From the NCBI GenBank assembly GCA_965243265.1, contig CBDEUL010000001.1:1-36451 (forward strand): a DNA stretch of 36,451 nucleotides, written 5' to 3'. The position numbers and the translations under genes were made by a program. Every line of letters begins with the position of its first letter. Positions within the stretch are counted from its first letter, which is position 1. Shown in pieces: positions 7,517-15,534 of this stretch. The notes beneath the pieces were generated by a model. It was given only the letters and a program-made list of their open reading frames with translations, ran no database searches and was not told the origin of the DNA. This DNA is from Flavicella sp965243265 (GTDB taxonomy: Bacteria > Bacteroidota > Bacteroidia > Flavobacteriales > Flavobacteriaceae).

Positions 7517-8167
7517 ATGTCCATCCAAGAAAACATTTCACTTGTAAAAAAAAGTATTCCCACAAATGTAACCTTAGTTGCAGTTTCTAAAACAAAACCA
7601 AATCATTTTATTCAGGAAGCATACAATACTGGTCAACGCATTTTTGGAGAAAACAAAGTCCAAGAAATGGTTGCTAAATCAGAAGCCCTTCCCAAAGATA
7701 TTAAATGGCATTTAATAGGACATCTTCAAAAAAACAAAGTAAAATACATTGCTCCATTTGTTTCCTTAATACACGGTGTAGACAGTTTTTCTACACTTAA
7801 AGAGATAAACAAGCAAGCTTTAAAACACAACCGAATAATAGACTGCTTATTACAAGTTAAAATTGCGGAAGAAGATACCAAATTTGGTTTGTCTTTTGAT
7901 GAAGCCCAAGCTATTTTAAACTCTAAAGAACTAAAAACTCTTAAACATCTAAACATTATTGGACTTATGGGAATGGCGAGCTTTACAGAAAACACCAAAC
8001 AAGTGGAAAAAGAATTTCAGAAACTTAAAAACCTCTTCGATCAAAACACTTCGCAACACAACCTAAACACATTATCTATGGGAATGAGTGGCGATTACAC
8101 AATTGCTATTAGTGAGGGTAGTACTATGGTACGTGTAGGAAGTGCTATTTTTGGATCTAGACAATAA
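7517..8167 (+). CDS. YggS/PLPBP-family pyridoxal phosphate homeostasis protein
   Basis: 216 residues, close to the family length. LVAVSKTKP (20-28) carries Lys25, the PLP Schiff-base lysine. FGENKVQEM and WHLIGHLQKNKVKYI follow in the usual order, then GLMGMA, and the C-terminal block SMGMSGDYTIAISEGSTMVR with GSAIFGSR, which is the phosphate-binding end. Members of this family (YggS, PROSC) hold PLP but show no catalysis; they buffer PLP and affect amino and keto acid balance. First gene of a tight unit, with the exonuclease gene 15 bases downstream. Confidence 0.95.
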   Translation: MSIQENISLVKKSIPTNVTLVAVSKTKPNHFIQEAYNTGQRIFGENKVQEMVAKSEALPKDIKWHLIGHLQKNKVKYIAPFVSLIHGVDSFSTLKEINKQALKHNRIIDCLLQVKIAEEDTKFGLSFDEAQAILNSKELKTLKHLNIIGLMGMASFTENTKQVEKEFQKLKNLFDQNTSQHNLNTLSMGMSGDYTIAISEGSTMVRVGSAIFGSRQ

Positions 8168-8182
8168 AAAATACAATTACAT

Positions 8183-9268
8183 ATGTACGCCATTATAGAC
8201 ATCGAAACAACAGGAGGTAAATTTAATGAAGAAGGTATAACCGAAGTTGCTATATATAAATTTGACGGACATGAGATTGTAGACCAATTTATCAGTCTCG
8301 TTAACCCCGAACGCCCAATCCAACCTTTTGTTGTAAAACTTACTGGAATTACCCCTAAAATGGTAAAAACAGCTCCTAAGTTTTATGAAGTAGCAAAACG
8401 AATTGTAGAAATTACTAAAGATTGTATTTTCGTTGCTCACAATACTTCATTTGATTACAGAATTATGAGAACCGAATTTAACCGATTAGGGTTTGATTAC
8501 ACTCGAAAAACCATTTGCACAGTAGAACTTAGTAAAGAGTTGCTTCCAGATCAAGACTCTTATAGCCTTGGAAAGCTTTGCAAATCTCTTGGAATTCCAA
8601 TGAATGACCGACATAGAGCTAGTGGGGATGCTTTAGCAACCGTGAAACTTTTTAAACTATTATTAAACAAAGATATCGGTAAAAAAATAACTTCCTCTAC
8701 TGTAAAAACACTTGCTGATTCTCAAAAAACAATTACCGCCAACCTAACAAGTATAATTGAAAATATCCCCCCTACAACGGGTTTGTTCTTTGTTCATAAT
8801 AACGAAGGAACTGTTCTTTATATGGGTAAAAACAAAAATATTAAAAAAGGAATAAATCAGTTATTTTTAAGAACCTCCAAAAGAACAAAAACACTACAGA
8901 AACAAGTAGCAGATATTACATACGAAGAAACTGGGAATGAATTAATTGCACAATTGAAATTTGATATTTATTTTCAAAAAAACAAACCTCGTTTTAATGG
9001 TTTTAGAAAAAAACAAAAAGAAAATATTACTTTTAATTCAGATAATATGTTAGTAATTGACAAAGGAAGACACCCTAATGAAAAATCTGTTTTATTAATT
9101 CAAAACAATGAAATTCAAGGAATTGGTTTTATAGATTTAGCACATCAGTTAGAAAATATTGAAATTGTAAAAAATTTAATTACCCCTATAGAAAATAACA
9201 TTACAACCAGAAACAGTATAAAAAAGTATCTTGACAAATCAAGAGTAGAAAAAATTATTCGTTTTTAA
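8183..9268 (+). CDS. DnaQ-like 3'-5' exonuclease fused to a GIY-YIG (UvrC-like) domain
   Basis: 361 residues in two domains. Residues 1 to about 160 are a DEDDh exonuclease: IDIETTG gives Asp6 and Glu8, HNTSFD gives Asp91, and HRASGDA gives His144 and Asp149, so all five key residues are present. Residues about 195-275 follow the UvrC/Cho GIY-YIG pattern: PPTTGLFF, VLYMGKNKNIKKGI, YEETGNELIAQ and KNKPRFN. The GIY is GLF and the YIG is YMG (Tyr213). The catalytic Arg expected in the helix after YIG (KR in UvrC) is Gly223, while Glu253 and Asn272 are kept. The nuclease half should be active and the GIY-YIG half may only bind DNA. It is probably a repair nuclease. Confidence 0.88.
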   Translation: MYAIIDIETTGGKFNEEGITEVAIYKFDGHEIVDQFISLVNPERPIQPFVVKLTGITPKMVKTAPKFYEVAKRIVEITKDCIFVAHNTSFDYRIMRTEFNRLGFDYTRKTICTVELSKELLPDQDSYSLGKLCKSLGIPMNDRHRASGDALATVKLFKLLLNKDIGKKITSSTVKTLADSQKTITANLTSIIENIPPTTGLFFVHNNEGTVLYMGKNKNIKKGINQLFLRTSKRTKTLQKQVADITYEETGNELIAQLKFDIYFQKNKPRFNGFRKKQKENITFNSDNMLVIDKGRHPNEKSVLLIQNNEIQGIGFIDLAHQLENIEIVKNLITPIENNITTRNSIKKYLDKSRVEKIIRF

Positions 9269-9277
9269 AACTCATTT

Positions 9278-10030
9278 ATGAAAACGCAACAAAAAAACTG
9301 GAAATCTAAACTTCATGAAATTATTTATGAAGCTGATACCAAAGAAGGAAAATTGTTTGATGTTATATTGCTCATTACAATTATAGCCAGCATTGTTTTT
9401 GTTATGTTAGAAAGTGTAGAAGAAATAGATCAAAAACACCATCGTTTTTTCAATTACTCCGAATGGATTATCACCTTCCTATTCACTCTAGAATACTTTG
9501 CTAGAGTTATTTCTATAAAAAAAACTAGTAAATATATTTTTAGCTACTACGGTATTATAGATTTTTTGGCCACAATCCCCATGTATTTATCCCTTATCAT
9601 TGGAGGTACACACGCACTTGTTATCCTAAGATCTTTACGTTTACTCAGAGTTTTTAGAATTTTAAAACTCACTCGTTATGTAGGGGAATCAAACCGATTA
9701 ATGGAAGCCTTAAAAGCTAGTAGAATTAAAATATCTGTATTTGTATTAACCGTTTTAATAATTTCTGTAATATTAGGAACCATTATGTATCTAATTGAAG
9801 GAGGTGCTGATAGCGGTTTTACAAGCATCCCTAGAAGTGTTTATTGGACAATTGTTACACTCACAACTGTTGGTTATGGTGATATTGCTCCCGCAACAAC
9901 TATTGGTCAATTAATAGCCACTATAGTCATGATTTTAGGATATGGAATTATTGCCGTACCTACAGGAATTGTATCGGCCGAGTATGTTAACCACTCCAAT
10001 AAAAAACCATCTAAATACTCAATCTTGTAG
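9278..10030 (+). CDS. Voltage-sensor type potassium channel (tail probably frameshifted)
   Basis: 250 residues with a six-segment channel layout. S4 has regularly spaced arginines (ILRSLRLLRVFRILKLTRY, Arg118, 121, 124, 127), and the pore loop carries the K+ selectivity filter TTVGYGD (196-202). The reading frame ends at TAG 10028 with the tail NKKPSKYSIL. In the next frame the DNA goes on to encode NTQSCRNCGHD, then NFCNTCGEKL and a TAA at 10095-10097, a C-x2-C ... C-x2-C zinc ribbon. Removing one A from the A6 run at 10001-10006 joins the two. So the intact gene probably ended at 10097. It starts 9 bases after the exonuclease gene. Confidence 0.88.
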   Translation: MKTQQKNWKSKLHEIIYEADTKEGKLFDVILLITIIASIVFVMLESVEEIDQKHHRFFNYSEWIITFLFTLEYFARVISIKKTSKYIFSYYGIIDFLATIPMYLSLIIGGTHALVILRSLRLLRVFRILKLTRYVGESNRLMEALKASRIKISVFVLTVLIISVILGTIMYLIEGGADSGFTSIPRSVYWTIVTLTTVGYGDIAPATTIGQLIATIVMILGYGIIAVPTGIVSAEYVNHSNKKPSKYSIL

Positions 10031-10097
10031 AAACTGTGGACACGACAAACATCACGATAACGCCAATTTCTGTAATACTTGTGGAGAAAAACTGTAA
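10001..10097 (+). other. Out-of-frame zinc-ribbon tail of the potassium channel
   Basis: After an A6 run (10001-10006) the +1 frame codes for NHLNTQSCRNCGHD, then four His/Asp/Asn residues, then NFCNTCGEKL and a stop. Four cysteines in two CxxC pairs are a typical short zinc ribbon. The coding quality drops in frame 0 and rises in this frame exactly at the homopolymer. It is a sequencing error, a real mutation, or slippage. Confidence 0.7.
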
Positions 10098-10139
10098 TAG
10101 TTTTACATTTCTATCTCTAATTTATCCCCTACTCCTTTG

Positions 10140-10147
10140 TATCTTTG
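10140..10147 (+). promoter_or_regulatory. -7 element TATCTTTG for miaA
   Basis: A full TAnnTTTG match 21 bases before the ATG at 10169. The TTG at 10145-10147, which would extend the miaA frame upstream, is part of this element and so is not a likely start. Confidence 0.6.
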
Positions 10148-10168
10148 AGCACCCTTATAAAAATAAAA

Positions 10169-11080
10169 ATGCCTAAATACCTCATTACAATCGTAGGTCC
10201 TACAGCTATAGGAAAAACATCATTAAGCCTTGCTTTAGCAAAGCACTATAACGCCCCTATTATATCTTGTGATTCACGTCAATTTTACAAAGAAACTAGT
10301 ATTGGAACAGCCGTTCCTACTAAAGAAGAACAAGCACAAGCTCCACACTTCTTTATTCAAAATCGCTCTATTTTTGATGATTATAATGTAGGTCAATTTG
10401 AAAAAGATGCCCTAAATAAATTAAACGAACTCTATTTAAAACACGATATTGTAATTATGGTAGGTGGTAGCGGTTTGTATGTAGATGCTGTATTAAAAGG
10501 TTTAGATCACTTTCCTACAGTAGCTCCTGAAATACGTGAACAACTAAATTTAGAACTCGAACAAAAAGGATTGGAATACCTCCAAGAGAAGTTAAAAAAC
10601 TTAGACCTTGATACCTATAATAACATAGCTATAGAAAACCCTCATAGAGTAATCAGAGCTTTAGAAATATGTATTGGAACCAAACAAACCTACTCGTCTT
10701 TCAAAAACAAACCCAAAACTCCTAGGAGTTTTACCCCTATAAAAATAGGTCTCACAGCAAATAGAGAAATTATCTATGATCGAATTAATAGACGTGTAGA
10801 TATTATGATTTCTGAAGGCCTTATTGAAGAAGCAAAATCAGTATACCCCAACAAGCACTTAAACGCTCTACAAACTGTAGGCTATCGAGAACTCTTCTCT
10901 CATTTTGATGAAGAAATTACTTTAGACTTTGCTATTCAAGAAATTAAAAAAAATACGCGAAGGTTTGCAAAAAGACAGCTAACTTGGTTTAAAAAAGATG
11001 TTAACACTCTTTGGTTCGATTACAAAGAAAACATCGATAAAATAATTTCTTCTATAGCACAAAAAACAGCACATATTTAA
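10169..11080 (+). CDS. miaA: tRNA dimethylallyltransferase
   Basis: 303 residues from ATG 10169, the normal length; a TTG further upstream lies in the -7 promoter element. The P-loop GPTAIGKT is at 10-17. SCDSRQFY (33-40) gives Asp35 and Arg37, which contact the dimethylallyl diphosphate and A37. VGGSGLYVDAVLKGLD and the NPHRVIRALE block follow, then the conserved end VGYRELFSH and NTRRFAKRQLTWFK, which bind the anticodon loop. It adds the isopentenyl group to A37 of tRNAs that read codons beginning with U, which limits frameshifting. The thioesterase gene follows 12 bases on, so the two are probably co-transcribed. Confidence 0.96.
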   Translation: MPKYLITIVGPTAIGKTSLSLALAKHYNAPIISCDSRQFYKETSIGTAVPTKEEQAQAPHFFIQNRSIFDDYNVGQFEKDALNKLNELYLKHDIVIMVGGSGLYVDAVLKGLDHFPTVAPEIREQLNLELEQKGLEYLQEKLKNLDLDTYNNIAIENPHRVIRALEICIGTKQTYSSFKNKPKTPRSFTPIKIGLTANREIIYDRINRRVDIMISEGLIEEAKSVYPNKHLNALQTVGYRELFSHFDEEITLDFAIQEIKKNTRRFAKRQLTWFKKDVNTLWFDYKENIDKIISSIAQKTAHI

Positions 11081-11092
11081 AACTCTTCTACT

Positions 11093-11581
11093 ATGAAAAA
11101 GCTTCCTAAAATAATTGAGAGTAATAAAAAAATTAGATTTCAAGACTGTGACCCTTTCAACCATCTAAACAATGGTAGGTACGTAGATTATTACATCAAT
11201 GCCAGAGAAGATCAATTGTTAGAAAACTACGGTATTGATTTGTTTAAAATTATCAAAGAAGATCGTTTAGGCTGGGTAGTTTCTAACAATCAAGTTGCCT
11301 ATTTACGTCCTGTTTTTACAATGGAAACAATTTGTATTGAATCACAATTAATAAAATTTTCTCCTAAACACCTTCAAGTAGAAATGCGCATGTGGAACCA
11401 TGATAAAACCATTCTAAAATCTATTGCTTGGTTTGGCTTTGTTCCTTTCAACTTGGCTACTAACAAGGTGGAAAAACACAGTCCTTCTTTTATGGATTTA
11501 TTTGAAAAAGTGATACTCCCTGTTACTGAAAAAACATTTGAAGAGAGAGAAATTTATTTTAGAACACTCCGAAAAAAATAG
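11093..11581 (+). CDS. Hotdog-fold acyl-CoA/ACP thioesterase
   Basis: 162 residues. The 4HBT/FatA-like signature is at residues 15-40: RFQDCDPFNHLNNGRYVDYY, with acidic residues Asp18 and Asp20 and the HLNN turn (His24, Asn26) that begins the long hotdog helix. WVVSNNQVAYLRPVFTMETICIESQL matches the following strands. This is one hotdog domain, so the active form would be an oligomer. It would hydrolyse an acyl thioester; chain length cannot be read. It lies downstream of miaA by 12 bases, which suggests shared transcription but not a shared job. Confidence 0.85.
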   Translation: MKKLPKIIESNKKIRFQDCDPFNHLNNGRYVDYYINAREDQLLENYGIDLFKIIKEDRLGWVVSNNQVAYLRPVFTMETICIESQLIKFSPKHLQVEMRMWNHDKTILKSIAWFGFVPFNLATNKVEKHSPSFMDLFEKVILPVTEKTFEEREIYFRTLRKK

Positions 11582-11647
11582 ACATACCTTCCCTCCTAAA
11601 CATCACAATAATTCGTTAAACAACTCTATCAATACACTTGTTTTATT

Positions 11648-11655
11648 TATATTTG
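11648..11655 (+). promoter_or_regulatory. -7 element TATATTTG for dapD
   Basis: A full TAnnTTTG match 27 bases before the ATG at 11683, in a 101-base gap that otherwise holds nothing recognisable. Confidence 0.55.
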
Positions 11656-11682
11656 CACCCAGTTAAATTATAAAGATTTCAC

Positions 11683-12846
11683 ATGAATACGATAGAGAAT
11701 TTCAAAGAATACGTACAAAATATTACATCAAAACCTGAATATGCAAAACCTTTGGCTTTTGGTTTAGGAATTAGAAGATCTAAAGGAGATAAAACATTGG
11801 ATGTTAACTTCCCTGCAATTAATTGGGACACTGCATTTGGAACTGCTGCTTTATTACAAGATGTTACAAAATATTCATCAAATGAAAATGGTTTTGTAAC
11901 TGTTTCTAAAGAACAATTGCAAAAAGCATTTGACAACTTTGCTGCCTTTCATTCAGAAATTGAAAAACATCCAAACATCGTATTAATCAAACAATTGTTA
12001 GACAACTACAATCAGCCAGAAGGATATCAAGAAATTGATGTGGTTGCTTACTTTTTATTCGACAAAGATAAAGCTGTTGAAAACGCTGTTGAAGGATATT
12101 TTAAACTACAATGTTTATCGCAACTACATGTAAAACCTCACGGGTTATCACTAGAAGGTGTTTTTGGTAAATTAAATAATATTGCTTGGACAAACCAAGG
12201 ACCTATTTTACCTGAAGACTTAAGTGCTGAACGTATCAAAGTTACATTTAAAGGTGAGTCATTAAACGTTACTCATGTAGATAAATTCCCTTATATGGTA
12301 GATTATAATGTACCTAATGGGGTACGTATAGCCTCTGCTTCACAAGTTCGTTTAGGAGCTCATACAGCTGTTGGAACTACTGTAATGCCTGCTGGATATA
12401 TCAACTTTAATGCTGGTACATTAGGAAATGCAATGATTGAAGGTAGAGTTTCTGCTGGAGTTGTTGTTGGACATGATTCAGATTTAGGTGGTGGAGTATC
12501 TATTATGGGAACTCTTTCTGGAGGGAATAAAAACGTAATTTCAATTGGAGATAAATGTTTATTAGGTGCTAACGCCGGAACAGGAATCTCTTTAGGTTTT
12601 GGATGTACAATTGCTGCTGGGGTATATGTAACTGCTGCTGCTAAAGTTTGGTTATACAATGCCGAAAAACAACCTGTAGATATTAATGGTACTATCGTTG
12701 AAGAAGGTGCTAATATTGTAAAGGGTGCTGAATTAAACGGAAAAGACAAACTGTTGTTCTTATTAGACAGTACTAACGGTCACTTAACTTGTAGACCAAA
12801 CCCTAAAACTATTGAATTGAATAGCAGCTTACATGTAAAAAACTAA
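11683..12846 (+). CDS. dapD: Tetrahydrodipicolinate N-succinyltransferase, long (Mycobacterium/Pseudomonas) type
   Basis: 387 residues. The C-terminal half is a left-handed beta helix. Its run of motifs (VRIASASQVRLGAHTAVGTT, INFNAGTLGNAMIEGR, SAGVVVGHDSDLGGGVSIMG, TLSGG, ISIGDKCLLGANAGTGI) matches the DapD group of Mycobacterium and Pseudomonas rather than the shorter DapD of E. coli. The N-terminal 180 residues form the group's alpha/beta region. It transfers succinyl from succinyl-CoA to tetrahydrodipicolinate in the lysine and diaminopimelate pathway. It stands alone between its own promoter and terminator, with no other dap gene in the window. Since it is longer than the usual family, a related acyltransferase role cannot be fully excluded. 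Confidence 0.87.
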   Translation: MNTIENFKEYVQNITSKPEYAKPLAFGLGIRRSKGDKTLDVNFPAINWDTAFGTAALLQDVTKYSSNENGFVTVSKEQLQKAFDNFAAFHSEIEKHPNIVLIKQLLDNYNQPEGYQEIDVVAYFLFDKDKAVENAVEGYFKLQCLSQLHVKPHGLSLEGVFGKLNNIAWTNQGPILPEDLSAERIKVTFKGESLNVTHVDKFPYMVDYNVPNGVRIASASQVRLGAHTAVGTTVMPAGYINFNAGTLGNAMIEGRVSAGVVVGHDSDLGGGVSIMGTLSGGNKNVISIGDKCLLGANAGTGISLGFGCTIAAGVYVTAAAKVWLYNAEKQPVDINGTIVEEGANIVKGAELNGKDKLLFLLDSTNGHLTCRPNPKTIELNSSLHVKN

Positions 12847-12866
12847 ACGGCTATCAAACCTTATTC

Positions 12867-12900
12867 AAAAACTCCTTTAATCTTTGATTAAAGGAGTTTT
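12867..12900 (+). terminator. Intrinsic terminator after dapD
   Basis: AAAACTCCTTTAATC pairs perfectly with GATTAAAGGAGTTTT around TTT, followed by TGATTTT. The 15-pair stem makes this one of the strongest hairpins in the window. Confidence 0.92.
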
Positions 12901-13011
12901 TGATTTTACATAACATACTCATTTACAAAATATTAAATAAAAACATGATGGATATCATATTATTAAACGTGGTATTATTGCATCTTTGCAGCCTAATTTT
13001 AATACCAAAAA

Positions 13012-14790
13012 ATGAAAAAATATCCACAAGCACATACATTCCATATACCAGTTATGGGACTTGCTTTTACTGTTGACAGCCCTATAAAAGTTGCTCAATA
13101 TGGAATTTCATCTGTAATTTCAATCGTTGATGATATTTTGGTTGAAAAAATGAATGAATTTTATAGTAAAAAATACAATCTTCCTTTTCAATCATTTAAA
13201 TCAAAAGAAATAGATGCAAGAGCTAATAGAATAACATCTTATTTAAATAATGTAGACCATATTGTAAAAGAAAAATTCAATAACTTTAAGATTGCTCTAT
13301 CTGAAAAATCTGAAGTTTTAGAAGAGTATCTTTCAATACTACCTGACATTTCAGAAGTCAAAAAAGAACTAACTACTTTAATCGAACAAAAAGCAAGTAA
13401 AAAAACTCTTTACAATTGGTTACAAGATAATTTACGTCCAGGAAATATTGATGTGAATATCATGACCAAATTGGACAATGAAAATACTTATAAAAATGAA
13501 GTATTACCTGTAGAACACAATGATGCACATGCTGCATTAAAAGGATTTGCAAATAGTAAGCTAAACTCTTCTATTGTTCTTTCTGCTGGAATGAACCCTA
13601 GATTGTATAGCTACTTTGAAGAGTTCGAAGATTTTTACCCTAATACAGACAATACCTTAAATAAAAAAATAATCCTTAAAGTTAGTGACTATAGATCTGC
13701 TACAATTCAAGGACAATTTTTTGCAAAAAAAGGATTATGGGTTTCTGAGTACAGAATAGAATCTGGATTAAACTGTGGTGGACATGCATTTGCTACAGAA
13801 GGTCTATTATTAGGTCCTATCTTAGATCAATTCCATAGTAATAAAGAAGAATTGATTAATAAAACTTTTGAAACATATTCAAAAGCTTTAGCTGCCAAAG
13901 GGAAACATGTACCAGAAAACCCATTAGATATCGAAATTACCGTACAAGGAGGTGTTGGAACATCTGAAGAACACGACTTTCTTTTAAACAATTATGATGT
14001 GAGCTCTGTTGGATGGGGTTCTCCTTTCTTATTAGTACCTGAAGCAACTACTGTAGATAAAGATACTATAGAAGTATTAGCCAAAGCTAAAGAAAAAGAC
14101 TTATACTTAAGTAATATTTCTCCACTGGGTGTTCCTTTTAACAGTGTTAAAGGTGTCTCTAACGATATTTATAAACAAGCACAAATTAAAGACGATAAAA
14201 TAGGAAGTTCTTGCCCTAAAAAGTTCTTAGCCCTACAAAAAGACGACAAGGGAAGGTCTATTTGTACTGCTTCTCAAAAATATCAAAGTGCAGAAATAGA
14301 AGCTTTAAAACAAGAAGAACTCACACCTGAAGAATACCAATCAAAATTCAACAAAATAACCGAAAAATCATGTTTATGTATAGGCTTAGCTAATGCTGGA
14401 CTGATAGACAATAACATACAAGCTAAAGAAACCAAATCAGGCGTGCTTGTATGCCCTGGACCTAATATTGCCTACTTTGATAAAGAAATCTCTCTTAAAT
14501 CAATGGTACAACATATTTACGGAAAAACAAATGTTATGTTTTCTGAAAACAGACCACATATGTTTGTCAAAGAATTGGAAATGTATGTAAAATATTTCAA
14601 TGAAAAGGTTATTGATTTTTTCAATTCTCCAGACAAAAAACAGGAAAAATATTTGACTAAATTTTACAAGAATCTGAATGAAGGAATTCAATATTACCAC
14701 AATTTGTTTGATACTACGAATGAAAAAATTTCTCAAAATTTAGATTCTTTAAAATCTAAAATTAACAATGCTCAACTAAAAGTGTCATAA
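13012..14790 (+). CDS. Large protein of unknown function; possible flavin TIM-barrel with Cys clusters
   Basis: 592 residues, cytoplasmic (no signal peptide or membrane segment). The start HIPVMGLAFTVDSPIKVAQY followed by GISSVISIVDD resembles the opening of FMN-binding TIM-barrel enzymes (nitronate monooxygenase or glutamate synthase type). ITVQGGVGTSEEH (309-321) looks like the phosphate-binding Gly loop of the same fold, followed by GWGSPFLLVPEATTVD (334-349). Six cysteines stand in conserved-looking settings: LNCGGHAF (255), SSCPKK (401), SICTAS (418), KSCLCIG (454, 456) and LVCPGP (481). They could hold an iron-sulfur cluster. A lysine-rich helical region follows at about 520-592. It is a single gene between two terminators. 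I know no assigned function. Confidence 0.8.
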   Translation: MKKYPQAHTFHIPVMGLAFTVDSPIKVAQYGISSVISIVDDILVEKMNEFYSKKYNLPFQSFKSKEIDARANRITSYLNNVDHIVKEKFNNFKIALSEKSEVLEEYLSILPDISEVKKELTTLIEQKASKKTLYNWLQDNLRPGNIDVNIMTKLDNENTYKNEVLPVEHNDAHAALKGFANSKLNSSIVLSAGMNPRLYSYFEEFEDFYPNTDNTLNKKIILKVSDYRSATIQGQFFAKKGLWVSEYRIESGLNCGGHAFATEGLLLGPILDQFHSNKEELINKTFETYSKALAAKGKHVPENPLDIEITVQGGVGTSEEHDFLLNNYDVSSVGWGSPFLLVPEATTVDKDTIEVLAKAKEKDLYLSNISPLGVPFNSVKGVSNDIYKQAQIKDDKIGSSCPKKFLALQKDDKGRSICTASQKYQSAEIEALKQEELTPEEYQSKFNKITEKSCLCIGLANAGLIDNNIQAKETKSGVLVCPGPNIAYFDKEISLKSMVQHIYGKTNVMFSENRPHMFVKELEMYVKYFNEKVIDFFNSPDKKQEKYLTKFYKNLNEGIQYYHNLFDTTNEKISQNLDSLKSKINNAQLKVS

Positions 14791-14821
14791 CCACAAAAGA
14801 GAGTGATTTTCAATCTTTAGA

Positions 14822-14853
14822 AAAAAACACCAATTTATATTGGTGTTTTTTTT
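14822..14853 (+). terminator. Intrinsic terminator
   Basis: AAAAACACCAA pairs with TTGGTGTTTTT around TTTATA, with a T8-type tail. It ends the 592-residue gene and runs straight into the next promoter. Confidence 0.9.
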
Positions 14854-14854
14854 G

Positions 14855-14862
14855 TATCTTTG
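14855..14862 (+). promoter_or_regulatory. -7 element TATCTTTG
   Basis: A full TAnnTTTG match 30 bases before the ATG at 14892, beginning two bases after the T-run of the preceding terminator. A -33 element would have to lie within the terminator hairpin. Confidence 0.5.
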
Positions 14863-14891
14863 AGTTTCTAACCCCTAAGTATTACTGTTTT

Positions 14892-15494
14892 ATGATGACT
14901 CTAACAAAAAAACCACTATTGAGACTATCACTTCGTACTAAATCAAAAAAGTTTAATTACAAGTCTCTTGCATTAAAATTTTCAAACAACCATTTCAAGG
15001 AAATTTATACCGAAGAAAAAGACATTCTTCTTTCACCTAATGAACTACGTTTTAATGGTTTTTTAGGTTTTGGTATAGACATTAACCTTGTCAAACTATT
15101 TTACGGAAAACCAAATTACACCTACTCTAATCCGAAAAACACGGACACAGTTACACTCATTTACAAAATGAGAGTAAAACACCTTAAATCTAGATGTATG
15201 CTTGTTTTTCACAAAAGTAAATTGGTAGTATTCAACTACGTTTTTCTGGGTATTGATCGTGATGATAAAAAATTTTTATTAAAGTATTTCAATAAAAAAT
15301 ATACTCAAAATCCAAACACTAAAAATTACAAGATTATTGATAGTAATAACAATTCTTTTATCACACATAAAGGAAAGTCAAGTATTACGTTCAACTTTTT
15401 TAGTAGAAATAAAGAGTTTATTCAAATATTTGAAGAGGAAAAGAAAACGACAATCCCTTGCAAGACAACAATAAACTTACAAATGAATTATTAA
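14892..15494 (+). CDS. Basic protein of unknown function
   Basis: 200 residues, rich in Lys, Asn and Phe, with no signal peptide, membrane segment or known motif. The N-terminal part is very basic (KKPLLRLSLRTKSKKF). The pattern ELRFNGFLGFGIDINLVKLFYGKPN (about 51-75) followed by alternating strands (TVTLIYKMRVKHLKSRCML, LVVFNYVFLG) suggests a small alpha/beta fold in which a glycine-rich turn introduces a strand pair. MM at the start leaves two possible ATGs, 14892 and 14895. It sits alone between a promoter and the smpB promoter. I cannot name a family. Confidence 0.7.
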   Translation: MMTLTKKPLLRLSLRTKSKKFNYKSLALKFSNNHFKEIYTEEKDILLSPNELRFNGFLGFGIDINLVKLFYGKPNYTYSNPKNTDTVTLIYKMRVKHLKSRCMLVFHKSKLVVFNYVFLGIDRDDKKFLLKYFNKKYTQNPNTKNYKIIDSNNNSFITHKGKSSITFNFFSRNKEFIQIFEEEKKTTIPCKTTINLQMNY

Positions 15495-15519
15495 TTAATT
15501 TTAATTTACTTTTATTAAG

Positions 15520-15527
15520 TACCTTTG
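15520..15527 (+). promoter_or_regulatory. -7 element TACCTTTG for the smpB unit
   Basis: A full TAnnTTTG match only 7 bases before the smpB ATG at 15535, so the transcript would have almost no 5' leader. Confidence 0.5.
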
Positions 15528-15534
15528 CATTACT

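Noticed and set aside
12360..12749. Minus-strand 129-codon open frame inside dapD
   Set aside because: Long only because the opposite strand is the repetitive hexapeptide region of dapD; it has no motif or start signal.
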